Of a stretch of DNA of 64,000 nt, positions 18,040 to 27,045 are shown piece after piece (within the stretch, counting starts at the first letter, position 1; every line of letters starts with the position of its first letter). The notes beneath the pieces were generated by a model. It saw nothing but the letters and a program-made list of their open reading frames with translations, was not told the DNA's origin and ran no database searches. The DNA is from Candidatus Obscuribacter phosphatis. Its GTDB lineage: Bacteria > Cyanobacteriota > Vampirovibrionia > Obscuribacterales > Obscuribacteraceae. The stretch lies in NCBI GenBank assembly GCA_001899315.1, contig MOYA01000001.1, positions 2,434,529-2,498,528 of the forward strand, read 5' to 3'. The position numbers were made by a program, and so were the translations under genes.

Positions 18040-18255
18040 ATGAAATTGCAGCTGAAAAGACACCGATATTTTCTACTTCTGGCGGTTATCACTGCTCTAT
18101 TTCAGTCTGCACCCTTGCCAAGCTAGGCTGCTGCGCCGCTGCAAAAATACAAAGAATTTGAACAACTCTTAGACGCTAACAAACTAACCCAAGCAAAGAA
18201 GCAGGCTCTAGAGCGCATCAAGACTTATCCCGATGATCATCTAGGCTACCGATAG
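18040..18255 (+). pseudogene. Small exported-protein gene broken by an in-frame TAG
   Basis: From ATG at 18040 the frame encodes a typical signal peptide (MKLQLKRHRY, then FLLLAVITALFQSAPLPS). It hits TAG at 18124-18126 and then continues open for 42 codons (AAAPLQKYKEFEQLLDAN and so on) to a second TAG at 18253-18255. CAG to TAG would restore a signal peptidase-like site followed by a helical stretch that looks like the first TPR hairpin. It is therefore probably a decayed gene, broken by a point mutation and perhaps also truncated at the 3' end. A sequencing error or amber suppression cannot be excluded. The ribosome site is weak. Confidence 0.55.
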
Positions 18256-18256
18256 A

Positions 18257-19657
18257 CTACAGGGAAAGCCTAAGCACATCTTTCAGCCCACCCTCCCAAA
18301 GCTCTACTTCCACAGGTTTTCTTTTCTTCTTTACCGTGCCAACATTAGAAGGCTGCAGAAGCGGTACTGTGCCTGAGCTACTATCCAAAACAACGAGCTT
18401 GATTCTGGCATGCTTTCCTTGCCGATCACTGACAAAGATCGTGGTCGCGCCGACTCTAAGGGGCTCAATCAAGAAAGATCTTGGGTTCAACAAAGTCACC
18501 CTAGTCATCGACGGGTCAGGTACGATCACTCTAGTTAAGTCTTGATTAGAGACCACTTTAGCGGCGGAATTTTTGCTTATCTTGTAGTTATAGCCTTTCA
18601 TCCAGATGCCATAAGCAAGAGCCGGTCTATCTATATCAGGGAATTTAGATTCCGGTGCCCGCGACTGCGACTGCGAGTGAGCGGGGTTATCCATATCATC
18701 AGCTAAATCTTGCTCATCAACAGCTTCGAAGTGCAAGACAATATACTCGCCATCAACATCTTTGGCACAAATAGTCGCCCTGCCGGTCTTTTGCGCCAAC
18801 AAGAAGAGCTTGCCATCAGCACCGGTGGGAAATACAGTGTCTAGACAATCTGGATTATTGCTTGCCAGCTCAACTAGAGGTTTATACCAACGCAACATGC
18901 GCCCACTACCTACTGCAATCTTACTTTCGCCAGCGAAGGCAATTCTATCTGTCCCATGCGGTTCATAATACTTCTGACTTTTGCCCTGGCAATTCTGGCT
19001 GCTAACCTCTGCCACCCCGATGCGCTTGCACACCTCTGGCTTTTGACGAGCTCTGACTTGACGAGCAACAGCGGCGTCAGCGGCGCCTGGCGCCACCATA
19101 TGTAATACCGGTACATCATCATCGGCGGCGACCGATTCTTCTATCGCCTTTGGCTTGACTTCAACCATGAAAGCAACAATGCCATGATTCTCACCCTCAA
19201 AGAAATGACGGCTAATAGCACTCTGGGCTGGCGCCCCTTGTGCCCGAGCGCTCGCCCTAATATATACCTCAGTTTCGGCCACCGCCAGATTATCGCAAAG
19301 CAAAGGCTTATCGACCGAGGCTTGAGAGATGCGCTCCCCTAGGAAAAGACAAAGGGCTTCAGAGGGAGCCAAAGAAAGCTTCTTAAAGCTTCTCCATTCG
19401 GTCAGACGTTTGTCGACAGCCTTTTTGAGAACTGGAGTCACCAAAAGTAAAGCCGACTGAGAAGAAGACGGAAATGACACATCAGTAGAACCAGAAGAAT
19501 CTGCTTCGCCCGCCAGAGCAGGCATACCAAAAGTAAAGCCGACTAGAAAGAATAGCGACACAGCCGCTGTCTTATTTTCTGGCAAATTTCTGATATTCCT
19601 GATAATTCTGAGGTTTAGCCGAAACTTTCGCGATAACCGAGAACCACTAATAAACAT
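18257..19657 (-). CDS. Exported protein with pilus-formation N-terminal-like domains
   Basis: Up to 466 residues. TTG at 19585 gives a tighter signal peptide (AAVSLFFLVGFTFGMPALAG) and avoids overlap with the upstream gene. Near residues 365-420 there is a domain like the CpaC/RcpA N-terminal family: LTRVIVPDPSMTRVTLLNPR, then VGATTIFVSDRQGKH and KLVVLD. An earlier block (DRIAFAGESKIAVGSGRML to GRATICAKDV) looks like a diverged second copy. Such domains sit in secretin-linked periplasmic proteins of tight-adherence or type II/III systems, but no secretin or pilus gene is near. The function is uncertain. Confidence 0.65.
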   Translation of the reverse strand: MFISGSRLSRKFRLNLRIIRNIRNLPENKTAAVSLFFLVGFTFGMPALAGEADSSGSTDVSFPSSSQSALLLVTPVLKKAVDKRLTEWRSFKKLSLAPSEALCLFLGERISQASVDKPLLCDNLAVAETEVYIRASARAQGAPAQSAISRHFFEGENHGIVAFMVEVKPKAIEESVAADDDVPVLHMVAPGAADAAVARQVRARQKPEVCKRIGVAEVSSQNCQGKSQKYYEPHGTDRIAFAGESKIAVGSGRMLRWYKPLVELASNNPDCLDTVFPTGADGKLFLLAQKTGRATICAKDVDGEYIVLHFEAVDEQDLADDMDNPAHSQSQSRAPESKFPDIDRPALAYGIWMKGYNYKISKNSAAKVVSNQDLTRVIVPDPSMTRVTLLNPRSFLIEPLRVGATTIFVSDRQGKHARIKLVVLDSSSGTVPLLQPSNVGTVKKKRKPVEVELWEGGLKDVLRLSL

Positions 19658-20037
19658 GGACCACCATAGATTACATTCAGCCCAGCTTCCTTCGCCATTC
19701 TAACAGAGAGGCTACTCTCTGCACCGGGCTGCATCCAAATATCCTTGATGCCGCAATCTATGGCTTCTTGCACCAAAACCTCGGTCACCGGCGGCGGTGT
19801 AATTATAGACAAAGCGTTTTTACCAGCCGGCAGGTCCTTGAGCTTCTTGTAGGCTTTATGTCCTAAAACAGTTTCAAGCTTAGGGTTAACCGGATAGGCT
19901 AATCTTTCATTCTGCAGATAACACAAAAAAACCTTGTTGCCATACTTGCGCCGATCTTCGCTGGCACCGGCAACGGCAAAAGCCTGGCAAGAAAGAAAGG
20001 CGTCAATCTGTCGATCTAATTCATCTCTGTTGAACAT
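19615..20037 (-). CDS. CoA-binding protein, YccU type
   Basis: 140 residues with a Rossmann-fold CoA_binding_2 domain. AFAVAGASEDRRKYGNKVF near residue 20 is the nucleotide loop, YPVNPK near residue 47 is a conserved turn, and IKDIWMQPGAESS near residue 95 is typical. Related proteins bind CoA; the physiological role is unclear. It begins 9 bp after the UvrA-like gene, so the two are probably cotranscribed. The last 43 bases overlap the longest frame of the next gene. Confidence 0.88.
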   Translation of the reverse strand: MFNRDELDRQIDAFLSCQAFAVAGASEDRRKYGNKVFLCYLQNERLAYPVNPKLETVLGHKAYKKLKDLPAGKNALSIITPPPVTEVLVQEAIDCGIKDIWMQPGAESSLSVRMAKEAGLNVIYGGPCLLVVLGYRESFG

Positions 20038-20046
20038 AGCTAGATT

Positions 20047-22596
20047 CTAACCTAATTCAGCCAATTTCTCGCCAAGATAAATATAAGTCTTGCCGCCGCT
20101 GGAAGAGCCCATCTTCACTATGTCTTCAGGACAACCTTGGGCGATGAGCCGACCGCCGTTATCGCCAGCCCCAGGACCCATATCTATAACCCAGTCACAG
20201 CGACTAATTACGTCCATATCGTGTTCTACAACAATCACAGTGCTGCCGCGGTCGACCAAAACCCTTAGTTGTTCAACCAACTTTTCAACATCGGCAGGAT
20301 GCAAACCAGTGGTCGGCTCATCCAAGATATAAACAGTGCCGCCCTTTTCTTCGCGCTGCAATTCATAGGCCAGTCTAATGCGCTGAGCTTCGCCACCTGA
20401 TAGCTCGGTGGCAGGCTGCCCCAGCTTTAGATAACCAAGACCAACCTGCTGCAAGGTGGCAAGCGACCGCCTAATTGAAAGCACCGCACCACCCTTACTA
20501 TCTATAGAGGCAAAAAACTTAGCGGCGGCATCAACAGTCATATCAAGCACCGAGGCTATGGTCTCGCCCTCATAGAGCACCTTGAGAGTCTCTGCCTTAT
20601 ACCTAGAACCAGAACAATGAGAGCAGGGAGCATAAACACCGGGCAAGAACAATAGTTCCACAGCTACATAGCCTTCCCCTTCGCAGTCGGGACAGCGCCC
20701 GCCGTCTACGTTGAAAGAAAAATGTCCAGCCTTGAAGCCTAAAGCTTGGGCTGCGGCTGTCGCCGCAAAGAGTTTGCGCACATGGTCGAACAAACCTGTA
20801 TAGGTGGCAAGATTAGAGCGCGGCGTGCGCCCAATAGGCTTTTGATCAACCAATACCAAGCGTTTGACCGCCTGCAAGCCGGCGCACTTCACTTGACTGA
20901 CATCGACCAGTTCGGTTGTTTCATCATCATCTTCTTCGCTATCTGCTTCTATACTGGTTTTAGAATTGGCTTTAGAACTAATATGTTTCTGCAGAACTTC
21001 AGACAAAATCTGACTGACCAAAGTTGACTTTCCCGAGCCGGAGACACCGGTTACGGCAGTAAATAGACCGAGGGGAAAGCTGACTGCCAGGTCTTTGAGA
21101 TTGTGCCTGGTAATGCCAGAAAGCTCAAGCCAATGCTCAGGTTTAAGGCGCTCCACCTTTTTTGCTTTACTTGGCTTGGAGGGGAAAAGAAAACGCGCCG
21201 TCTGAGAGGTGCCAATGGCTTTGATACCATCGACGCTACCGCTATAAATAAGCTCGCCGCCTAGGTCACCGGCACCAGGTCCGATATCAACTAAAAAGTC
21301 TGACTTTCGCACCAATGACATTTCATGCTCAACAACAAAGACTGTATTGCCCATCTCTTTGAGGCTCTTGAGCATTTCATAAAGAGCTTCCCTATCTGCT
21401 GGGTGCAAGCCAGCAGAAGGTTCGTCGAGCACATAGACAACACCAAACAAACCCGAGCGCAATAAGCCGGTCAAGCGCAAGCGCTGCAACTCGCCGGCAG
21501 ACAGAGAGGCTGTAGTGCGCTCTAGACTAAGATAGTCGAGACCGAGCTTTTGCAACAAAGCTAATCGGGCGCAAAGGTCATCCACCAATAACTTAGCCAC
21601 TTGCAGCCGCGCCGAATCGTTCTTATCCGACTTCGCAGCCCTGCTTCCATCGCCATCCAGGTGCTTCTGCAGAATATCGGGCAAGCGCCGCAAAGGCAAG
21701 GAAGTCAACTCGGCGATATCATAACCGGCCACCTTAATCGCCAGAGCATCGGCTTTCAGCTTCTTGCCACGGCAATCATTGCAGGGGCTTTTCTCCATAT
21801 GCCTCTCGGCTCGTTTGCGCAATGCCGCACTCTGGGTGGTGCCAAATGTGTGCAGAACATAACGAGCGGCACTCATATAGGTTCCCTGATAGGGTCTTTG
21901 AATGCGGTGCGCTTCTCTTTCGGCATAAACAGTGACGACCGGCTGCTCATCAGTGAAAAGAATCCACTTGCGCTCATGCTCGGGCAGATCTTTCCAAGGC
22001 TTATCTATGTCATAGCCGAGAGTGGCGAGAATATCTCGATAATTCTTGCCCTGCCAGGCCCCCGGCCAGGCGGCAATAGCCTTCTCTCTAATAGAAAGAT
22101 TAGGATCAGGCACCAGCGAAGCTTCGCTCACAGTATGAATTAAACCCAAGCCGTGGCAGGTAGGGCAGGCACCGGCGGCGGTATTAGCCGAAAAATGATC
22201 CGAATCGATTTTGTCTTTATAGTGCTCTAGCCCATCAGGATAGTCGCCGGCGCGCGAGAAAAGCATGCGCAGTAAGTTTGAAAGAGTGGTGAGGGTGCCG
22301 ACTGTAGAGCGCTGCCCCGAACCAAACTCAGCCCGTCTTTGCTCTAGAGCCACAGCCGGAGGCAGTCCACTTATCTCTTGCACCTTGGGCGGCGGCAATT
22401 GGTCAAGCAACCGTCGGGCATAGGGGGCAATGGTCTCGAAATAGCGGCGCTGCGCCTCGGCATATATGGTGCCAAATGCCAAAGACGACTTACCCGAGCC
22501 AGACACACCGGTAAAAGCCACCAGACAATTATGAGGAAGTGTCAGGTCTATTCCTTTGAGATTGTTCTGGCGGGCCCCCCGCACCTTAATCGTCAT
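20047..22596 (-). CDS. UvrA2-like ABC ATPase
   Basis: 849 residues with the two-ABC layout of UvrA. Walker A GVSGSGKSSLAFGTIYAEAQ lies near residue 30 and a second GVSGSGKSTLVSQIL near residue 515. Signature motifs are LSAGELQRLRL and LSGGEAQRIRL. The zinc-binding pairs CPTCHGLG, CNDCRGKK, CPDCEGEG and CSHCSGS are all present. At about 850 residues it is shorter than housekeeping UvrA (about 940), which suits the UvrA2/DrrC class that lacks the UvrB-binding region. That class is associated with resistance to DNA-binding drugs or a backup repair role. It leads a transcript with the CoA-binding gene. A 40-bp repeat precedes it. Confidence 0.9.
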   Translation of the reverse strand: MTIKVRGARQNNLKGIDLTLPHNCLVAFTGVSGSGKSSLAFGTIYAEAQRRYFETIAPYARRLLDQLPPPKVQEISGLPPAVALEQRRAEFGSGQRSTVGTLTTLSNLLRMLFSRAGDYPDGLEHYKDKIDSDHFSANTAAGACPTCHGLGLIHTVSEASLVPDPNLSIREKAIAAWPGAWQGKNYRDILATLGYDIDKPWKDLPEHERKWILFTDEQPVVTVYAEREAHRIQRPYQGTYMSAARYVLHTFGTTQSAALRKRAERHMEKSPCNDCRGKKLKADALAIKVAGYDIAELTSLPLRRLPDILQKHLDGDGSRAAKSDKNDSARLQVAKLLVDDLCARLALLQKLGLDYLSLERTTASLSAGELQRLRLTGLLRSGLFGVVYVLDEPSAGLHPADREALYEMLKSLKEMGNTVFVVEHEMSLVRKSDFLVDIGPGAGDLGGELIYSGSVDGIKAIGTSQTARFLFPSKPSKAKKVERLKPEHWLELSGITRHNLKDLAVSFPLGLFTAVTGVSGSGKSTLVSQILSEVLQKHISSKANSKTSIEADSEEDDDETTELVDVSQVKCAGLQAVKRLVLVDQKPIGRTPRSNLATYTGLFDHVRKLFAATAAAQALGFKAGHFSFNVDGGRCPDCEGEGYVAVELLFLPGVYAPCSHCSGSRYKAETLKVLYEGETIASVLDMTVDAAAKFFASIDSKGGAVLSIRRSLATLQQVGLGYLKLGQPATELSGGEAQRIRLAYELQREEKGGTVYILDEPTTGLHPADVEKLVEQLRVLVDRGSTVIVVEHDMDVISRCDWVIDMGPGAGDNGGRLIAQGCPEDIVKMGSSSGGKTYIYLGEKLAELG

Positions 22597-22660
22597 GGTT
22601 GTTTTGACCGCGAATTAAGCGGCTCTAAGGGTTTAAACATCTGCCAATTCTATAATCCTT

Positions 22661-22700
22661 ACAACCTAAGACAACCTAAGACAACCTAAGACAACCCGAG
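22661..22700. repeat. 10-bp tandem repeat
   Basis: Three exact ACAACCTAAG units and one variant, in the divergent intergenic space between the UvrA2-like gene and the SGNH-like gene. Confidence 0.92.
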
Positions 22701-22753
22701 TCAATCTCAAATAAACTCGCAAACTAACAATAAAAGAGCTCAAAATTCCAGAG

Positions 22754-24088
22754 ATGCCCGAAATAGAGCCCCTAACAAAGCCAGAAATAAGGACGGAAGA
22801 GCAGCCCTGGGTAACTACTGCGCCAAACGCGTCCGGCGAAAAGGCGACATTTAAGTCTTTGGCTACTTGCTCATTTCCTCTGGCTCTCGCTATATTTCTT
22901 GGCATTAATCTAGTCTCAGGTTTTGCACGACCTCTCAAGCCGCTCTCACCTGAAGAACTGCCGTTCAAAGCCACCTGGGAATGCCAAAGAGCTAAGCGCT
23001 TTCTTGCCGACTCTCAAAGGCAAGCCCCCCAAACAGTTTTATTCGGATCCTCTCTTATGATGATCCCGACTACTTGCGCCGAAGCCGACTACAAGAAAAC
23101 ACTGATCGATCCTGTGGTTGATCCCTATTCCAGCCGCTTTGCCTCCCTGCTAAACAGTAAAGAAAGTAAGACGCAGACAGCTTTCAACTATGCCCTGCCC
23201 GGCGCCATGGTATCGGACCACTACTTTATCGAAAGAGCCCTTTTTAGCCAGACCCGTAAACCGCAAAGAGTGGTATTGGGTATCACACTGCGCGACTTTA
23301 TCGACTGCGGAGTCGATACGCCCACGGCTACGCCGGCCTACATTCACTATCGTAACTACCTTAGTGAAGAAGCGCTGGATGAAGTTTTGCAGAAAAATCT
23401 CAACTTTTGGCAAAAACGCAATTACTTTGCCGAACGATATCTTTACCTTTGGGGCAGACACAACGAGATTCAAAAGCTGGCAACCAAGCCTTTGCAAGCC
23501 ACCTACGACAAATTGGTGAGCCAGCTTGGCATCGATACCAAAGGGGTAATGGGGGCTAAGGTGCCGGAAGATAACGACAGCACCACCGGTGGTGAAGAGA
23601 CTAAAAAGGGCGGCGACAAAGTTGACGCCATCATGGCGGCCCAAGAGGTAAAGCCGGGCAATTTCGTCATTTTGCCCGAGATGAAGCTGCCGTGGCAAGA
23701 CAATACTCGCGAATACAAGAAACGCTTTGCCCACAAAAACGAAGCTGTATTCAAATCTGAACAAGCCTTCCTTGATGATCTTTTAGCATATAACAGCAGT
23801 TTGGGCATTGAAACAACCATAGTCAATATGCCGCTCACCGAAAGCAATATGAAGCTCATGCCCAAGGGCTCTTACGATGAGTACAAAGCCATGCTTATCG
23901 CCCTCAAGACTAGGGGCGCAGACGTGCTTGATCTGAACGATTCGTCTTTCGATTTAAGCTGCTTTAGAGACACTGTGCATATGAACGGCAGAGGCGGAGC
24001 CAAACTGCTTGCGGCTATCGCCAGCCACATAAACACAAATCAAGATGAATTAGCCGGTCGTAAAAACCGATACCAAAAGACTAATTGA
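22754..24088 (+). CDS. Membrane-anchored SGNH-hydrolase-like protein
   Basis: 444 residues with one N-terminal membrane segment (FPLALAIFLGINLVSG near residue 40) and a large extracytoplasmic domain. TVLFGSSLMM near residue 96 is a GDS-like nucleophile block. FRDTVHMNGRGGAKLLAAI near the C-terminus fits the Asp-x-x-His block of SGNH/GDSL esterases and of AlgJ/AlgX or DltD-like O-acyl transfer proteins. A low-complexity acidic insert lies mid-protein. It may modify a surface polysaccharide, but no MBOAT acyltransferase is adjacent. The TPR-like gene follows after 1 bp. Family placement is moderate; the function is inferred. Confidence 0.65.
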   Translation: MPEIEPLTKPEIRTEEQPWVTTAPNASGEKATFKSLATCSFPLALAIFLGINLVSGFARPLKPLSPEELPFKATWECQRAKRFLADSQRQAPQTVLFGSSLMMIPTTCAEADYKKTLIDPVVDPYSSRFASLLNSKESKTQTAFNYALPGAMVSDHYFIERALFSQTRKPQRVVLGITLRDFIDCGVDTPTATPAYIHYRNYLSEEALDEVLQKNLNFWQKRNYFAERYLYLWGRHNEIQKLATKPLQATYDKLVSQLGIDTKGVMGAKVPEDNDSTTGGEETKKGGDKVDAIMAAQEVKPGNFVILPEMKLPWQDNTREYKKRFAHKNEAVFKSEQAFLDDLLAYNSSLGIETTIVNMPLTESNMKLMPKGSYDEYKAMLIALKTRGADVLDLNDSSFDLSCFRDTVHMNGRGGAKLLAAIASHINTNQDELAGRKNRYQKTN

Positions 24089-24089
24089 C

Positions 24090-25109
24090 GTGCCGAGAGA
24101 GTCTATCAAAGAAAGAGAAGATGAGGAAGAAAGGGCGAGGGCGGCAGCTTACACCCTTGGCAAAGAGCTCAATGACAAACAAGTAGAATGGCTTGAAATG
24201 TCATTAGAAAACAAGGCAGAGGAAAGCGACGCCCAAACACAGCTGGATATTGAAGAAAAAAAGAGCCAAGAGCTAATCAGTAGATTGGAGTTACTCGGCT
24301 ACTATCAATTTCAAACAGATGCAAATGCCCCAAGCAACTGGTTCAGACATCTCTTGGGCATCATCGAAAATTTTCCCAATCAGTCCGGCTATGTCGCATC
24401 GATACTAATGAATAGCTCCGGCAGACTGAGCAGCGAACAATTTTCGCAGGCCAATGCACTCTGGCAAAAAATGGCGCAGGAGCGGCCGAAACCTAATGTC
24501 TTAGGCAATGCCGGTGCCTTTCTAATTTGGCGCGATCTGAAAGAAGCCAATCGCTTGCTGGAGCAGGCTCATTTACTCGAATCGGATAATGTGCGCTGGC
24601 CTTCACATCTGGCTCTGTTCAATTTTATGACCTACAAAAGAACGGCTGATGAAAGCCTCAAACAAGAAGCAGCCAAGATGACGGTAAAATACGGCGAGAT
24701 CACTCTAGCCCTGGGCTCGCACACCCCCTGGCTCGATCTTGAACATGTGGGCGAATGTGCTCTCTATTTAAATGACTTTGAGAAAGCAATCAAGTGCGCA
24801 GAAGATCTAGAGAACCTCAACATACACAAAGCCCATAGCCAAACGGCTAATGCTCTGCGCGGACTAGTTTTCAGCCGCCGCCACCAGCCATCACTAGCGG
24901 TGGCAGCCTTACACAAACTGGAAGAAGGCTATGGTATAAATTCGATGACCTTCAAGTTGGCGCAAGAGTTGTTCAACCTGGGTGAAATTGAAGCAGTGAA
25001 AGAATTTGTGCGCATCTATGAGGCAAAGCTTGGTCGCAAGCGCCATTTAGAATGGCTAGAGATACTTGAGACAGGTAAACTGCCTGATTTCAGCCAGGCC
25101 GATTTTTGA
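24090..25109 (+). CDS. TPR-like helical protein
   Basis: 339 residues from a GTG one base after the previous stop. No signal peptide is seen. The N-terminus is highly charged (KEREDEEERARAAAYTL). The rest is alpha-helical with TPR-like spacing: WRDLKEANRLLEQAHLLESD, ALYLNDFEKAIKCAEDLENL and LAVAALHKLEEGYG. Such repeats mediate protein contacts. The tight spacing suggests it works with the SGNH-like protein. No named family is recognised. Confidence 0.65.
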   Translation: MPRESIKEREDEEERARAAAYTLGKELNDKQVEWLEMSLENKAEESDAQTQLDIEEKKSQELISRLELLGYYQFQTDANAPSNWFRHLLGIIENFPNQSGYVASILMNSSGRLSSEQFSQANALWQKMAQERPKPNVLGNAGAFLIWRDLKEANRLLEQAHLLESDNVRWPSHLALFNFMTYKRTADESLKQEAAKMTVKYGEITLALGSHTPWLDLEHVGECALYLNDFEKAIKCAEDLENLNIHKAHSQTANALRGLVFSRRHQPSLAVAALHKLEEGYGINSMTFKLAQELFNLGEIEAVKEFVRIYEAKLGRKRHLEWLEILETGKLPDFSQADF

Positions 25110-25149
25110 AGAGCGTTAATCTTTCGCCCTTAGTTTTGTTTATTTATTT

Positions 25150-25177
25150 TGTCAATTCAAGTCTGTCAATTCAAGTC
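25150..25177. repeat. 14-bp tandem duplication
   Basis: Two exact copies of TGTCAATTCAAGTC, followed by a further TGTC, between two convergent genes. Confidence 0.9.
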
Positions 25178-25185
25178 TGTCTAAA

Positions 25186-27045
25186 CTAGTTTGCAGTTCC
25201 CAGCATCTGCTCATGCCAGAGGCATAGCTCTCTCATTTCAGTTTCAGGAGCAAAACCAACTTTCTGCATAAGGCTGAAAAAAGCCGGGCTGGCTTCTCTC
25301 AACAGGATGGGAGGTGTTATTTCTTTGTGAAAGTCGGCATTGAGTTGCCAGAGGCGGCGAGAGAATTGCAGTTCCTCTCCTATGGGCACTGAGGCTCTGT
25401 GAGAAGGCGAGGTATATGGCAAGCAATAAGGACTGCGGCAGTAGCTTCCGTCGGGAAGACTTAGAACCAGACCGCCTTCTCTACTTCCAGCCAGAAAGTC
25501 TCGACTATCTAGTATGTCTAATATGGAAGCGCCGCTCTGTCGAGCTCTAATTGTCAGGGCGCAGACTGCTCTTATCTTGACTGGCAAAGGCAACAATTCT
25601 TGTACTTGCAAAACAGTGGCACCAGAAAAGATATCATCATCAAAAAGAATATAGTCACCGCCCGGTATCTTATCCAGCTGTAAATCAATGGCTTCGGCAC
25701 CTGGGCGGGCCACCAAAAATGGTGCAGCTCCGCCATCAGACAATGGAAAGGCGCGTGAGATTTTCAGATCAATGGTACCTGGAATGCAAGGGTCAAGACT
25801 AATTACTTTCTGCCCTCTAGCAAGAGTCTTTACCGCCTCAAGCTGTTCCTTCAGCGCTAGCAAATCCACCTGCACCAGTCTTTCTTCATCCGGTTTCTTC
25901 GCAAAGCGATGGACGCAAGCGAAGAGTTCTTGCAGGTCTGTCAGAAATCTCTCTCCGGCTTCCCTCACACCCTGATGTGTTTTTTGCCAGGCACCTGTCG
26001 CCCATTCCAGTTCCTGCCGCAAATATATAATTGCCCTTTTCGGACTTGGTTCATCAATTTTTGATATCGAAAAACTCTTATCCCCAATAAGCCTGTCTTT
26101 CCAGAGCCAGAAACTGGCTGTGGTGCCTTGTATCTGCTCAGCAGAATCACTGCATCGCAACATCTGAGAAGAAATATTGCGGCTTGACTCTTCTACAAAA
26201 AGAATCTCCTCTCTTTCTATGCTCGCACTTAAAAGCGGACTCTGTCGATAACGCCAGAAGGCTTCTTCGCAACCGGGGCGAGCCACGCAAACAGCACTGC
26301 CTGATTGGCTGAAGGCGAGAGAAAAGCGGGCATTGTCTGAACCAAAGACATAGGCTACCTCCAGCCAGTCATCAGGGTCTACAAAATCAGGTAAAAGACT
26401 GCGGGGAATATTTCTCAGTAAATACTGCTTTAGGCGCGATATAACATCGGTGAAGTTGACCATACGATCGGTAGCCAGAGCTTCCCAGGAGCATTCCATC
26501 AACCAGGGACTTCCCTTCACGGCTTCTTGCACCAGATGAAGGCGATGACAGGCTCTCAAAGCCTCCTCCCGACACTTGGGCATGACATAGCTATCATGGG
26601 ACGGCGATAAATAACCTGCAATTACAATTTTTCCAGCAGCTTTCAGTGCCCGGGCAGCGATTTCCATCATCTCTATATGCCCATGGTGTACCGGACAAAA
26701 GGCCCCCGTAGAAAGAAGCACAAATAGACGACGGTCAGAAGAACTTGGGCATATATCTTGAGCGAGACTAAGGTCTTGTAGGTTTGTAGCAAGTTTGTGC
26801 AGCGGTGTGCAAAGCCAATTGAGGCGGAAATAGTCTGCTGAATTCAACTCCGCCGCTGTGGCACCGTCATTGAAGAAGCCAGCTTCAAATAGATTACGGG
26901 CCGTATCTTCTGCCCTTTCACCGGTTAATTGGGGCAGGACGAGACTGTAATAGGGGTCCAGACTGGCTCTGGCGATCATTCTGGAGGCTTGTTCAGGGTC
27001 CTCGAAATTATTCAACTGGTGAAATGCATCAATTGTCATAGCCAT
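25186..27045 (-). CDS. NMN adenylyltransferase fused to a phosphoribosyltransferase-like domain
   Basis: 619 residues from ATG at 27045; the frame is open to 27114. After about 105 unassigned residues comes a nucleotidyltransferase domain: GAFCPVHHGH at 114-123, GYLSPSHDSY near 145 as in eukaryote-type NMNATs, FGSDNARFS near 235 and the ISSxxxR end motif at 291-297. A helical linker leads to a type I PRTase-like loop, YILFDDDIFSGATVL near 465, which binds PRPP in that family. Thus one chain may form a mononucleotide and adenylylate it to a dinucleotide; this is inference. The start overlaps the stop of the NAD synthetase fusion gene by 17 bp, so translation is coupled. Confidence 0.78.
   Translation of the reverse strand: MAMTIDAFHQLNNFEDPEQASRMIARASLDPYYSLVLPQLTGERAEDTARNLFEAGFFNDGATAAELNSADYFRLNWLCTPLHKLATNLQDLSLAQDICPSSSDRRLFVLLSTGAFCPVHHGHIEMMEIAARALKAAGKIVIAGYLSPSHDSYVMPKCREEALRACHRLHLVQEAVKGSPWLMECSWEALATDRMVNFTDVISRLKQYLLRNIPRSLLPDFVDPDDWLEVAYVFGSDNARFSLAFSQSGSAVCVARPGCEEAFWRYRQSPLLSASIEREEILFVEESSRNISSQMLRCSDSAEQIQGTTASFWLWKDRLIGDKSFSISKIDEPSPKRAIIYLRQELEWATGAWQKTHQGVREAGERFLTDLQELFACVHRFAKKPDEERLVQVDLLALKEQLEAVKTLARGQKVISLDPCIPGTIDLKISRAFPLSDGGAAPFLVARPGAEAIDLQLDKIPGGDYILFDDDIFSGATVLQVQELLPLPVKIRAVCALTIRARQSGASILDILDSRDFLAGSREGGLVLSLPDGSYCRSPYCLPYTSPSHRASVPIGEELQFSRRLWQLNADFHKEITPPILLREASPAFFSLMQKVGFAPETEMRELCLWHEQMLGTAN

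Noticed and set aside
23150-23764. 204-codon minus-strand frame inside the SGNH-like gene
   Set aside because: The plus-strand frame has GDS-like and DxxH blocks and a membrane anchor. The antisense frame shows no domain and no ribosome site.
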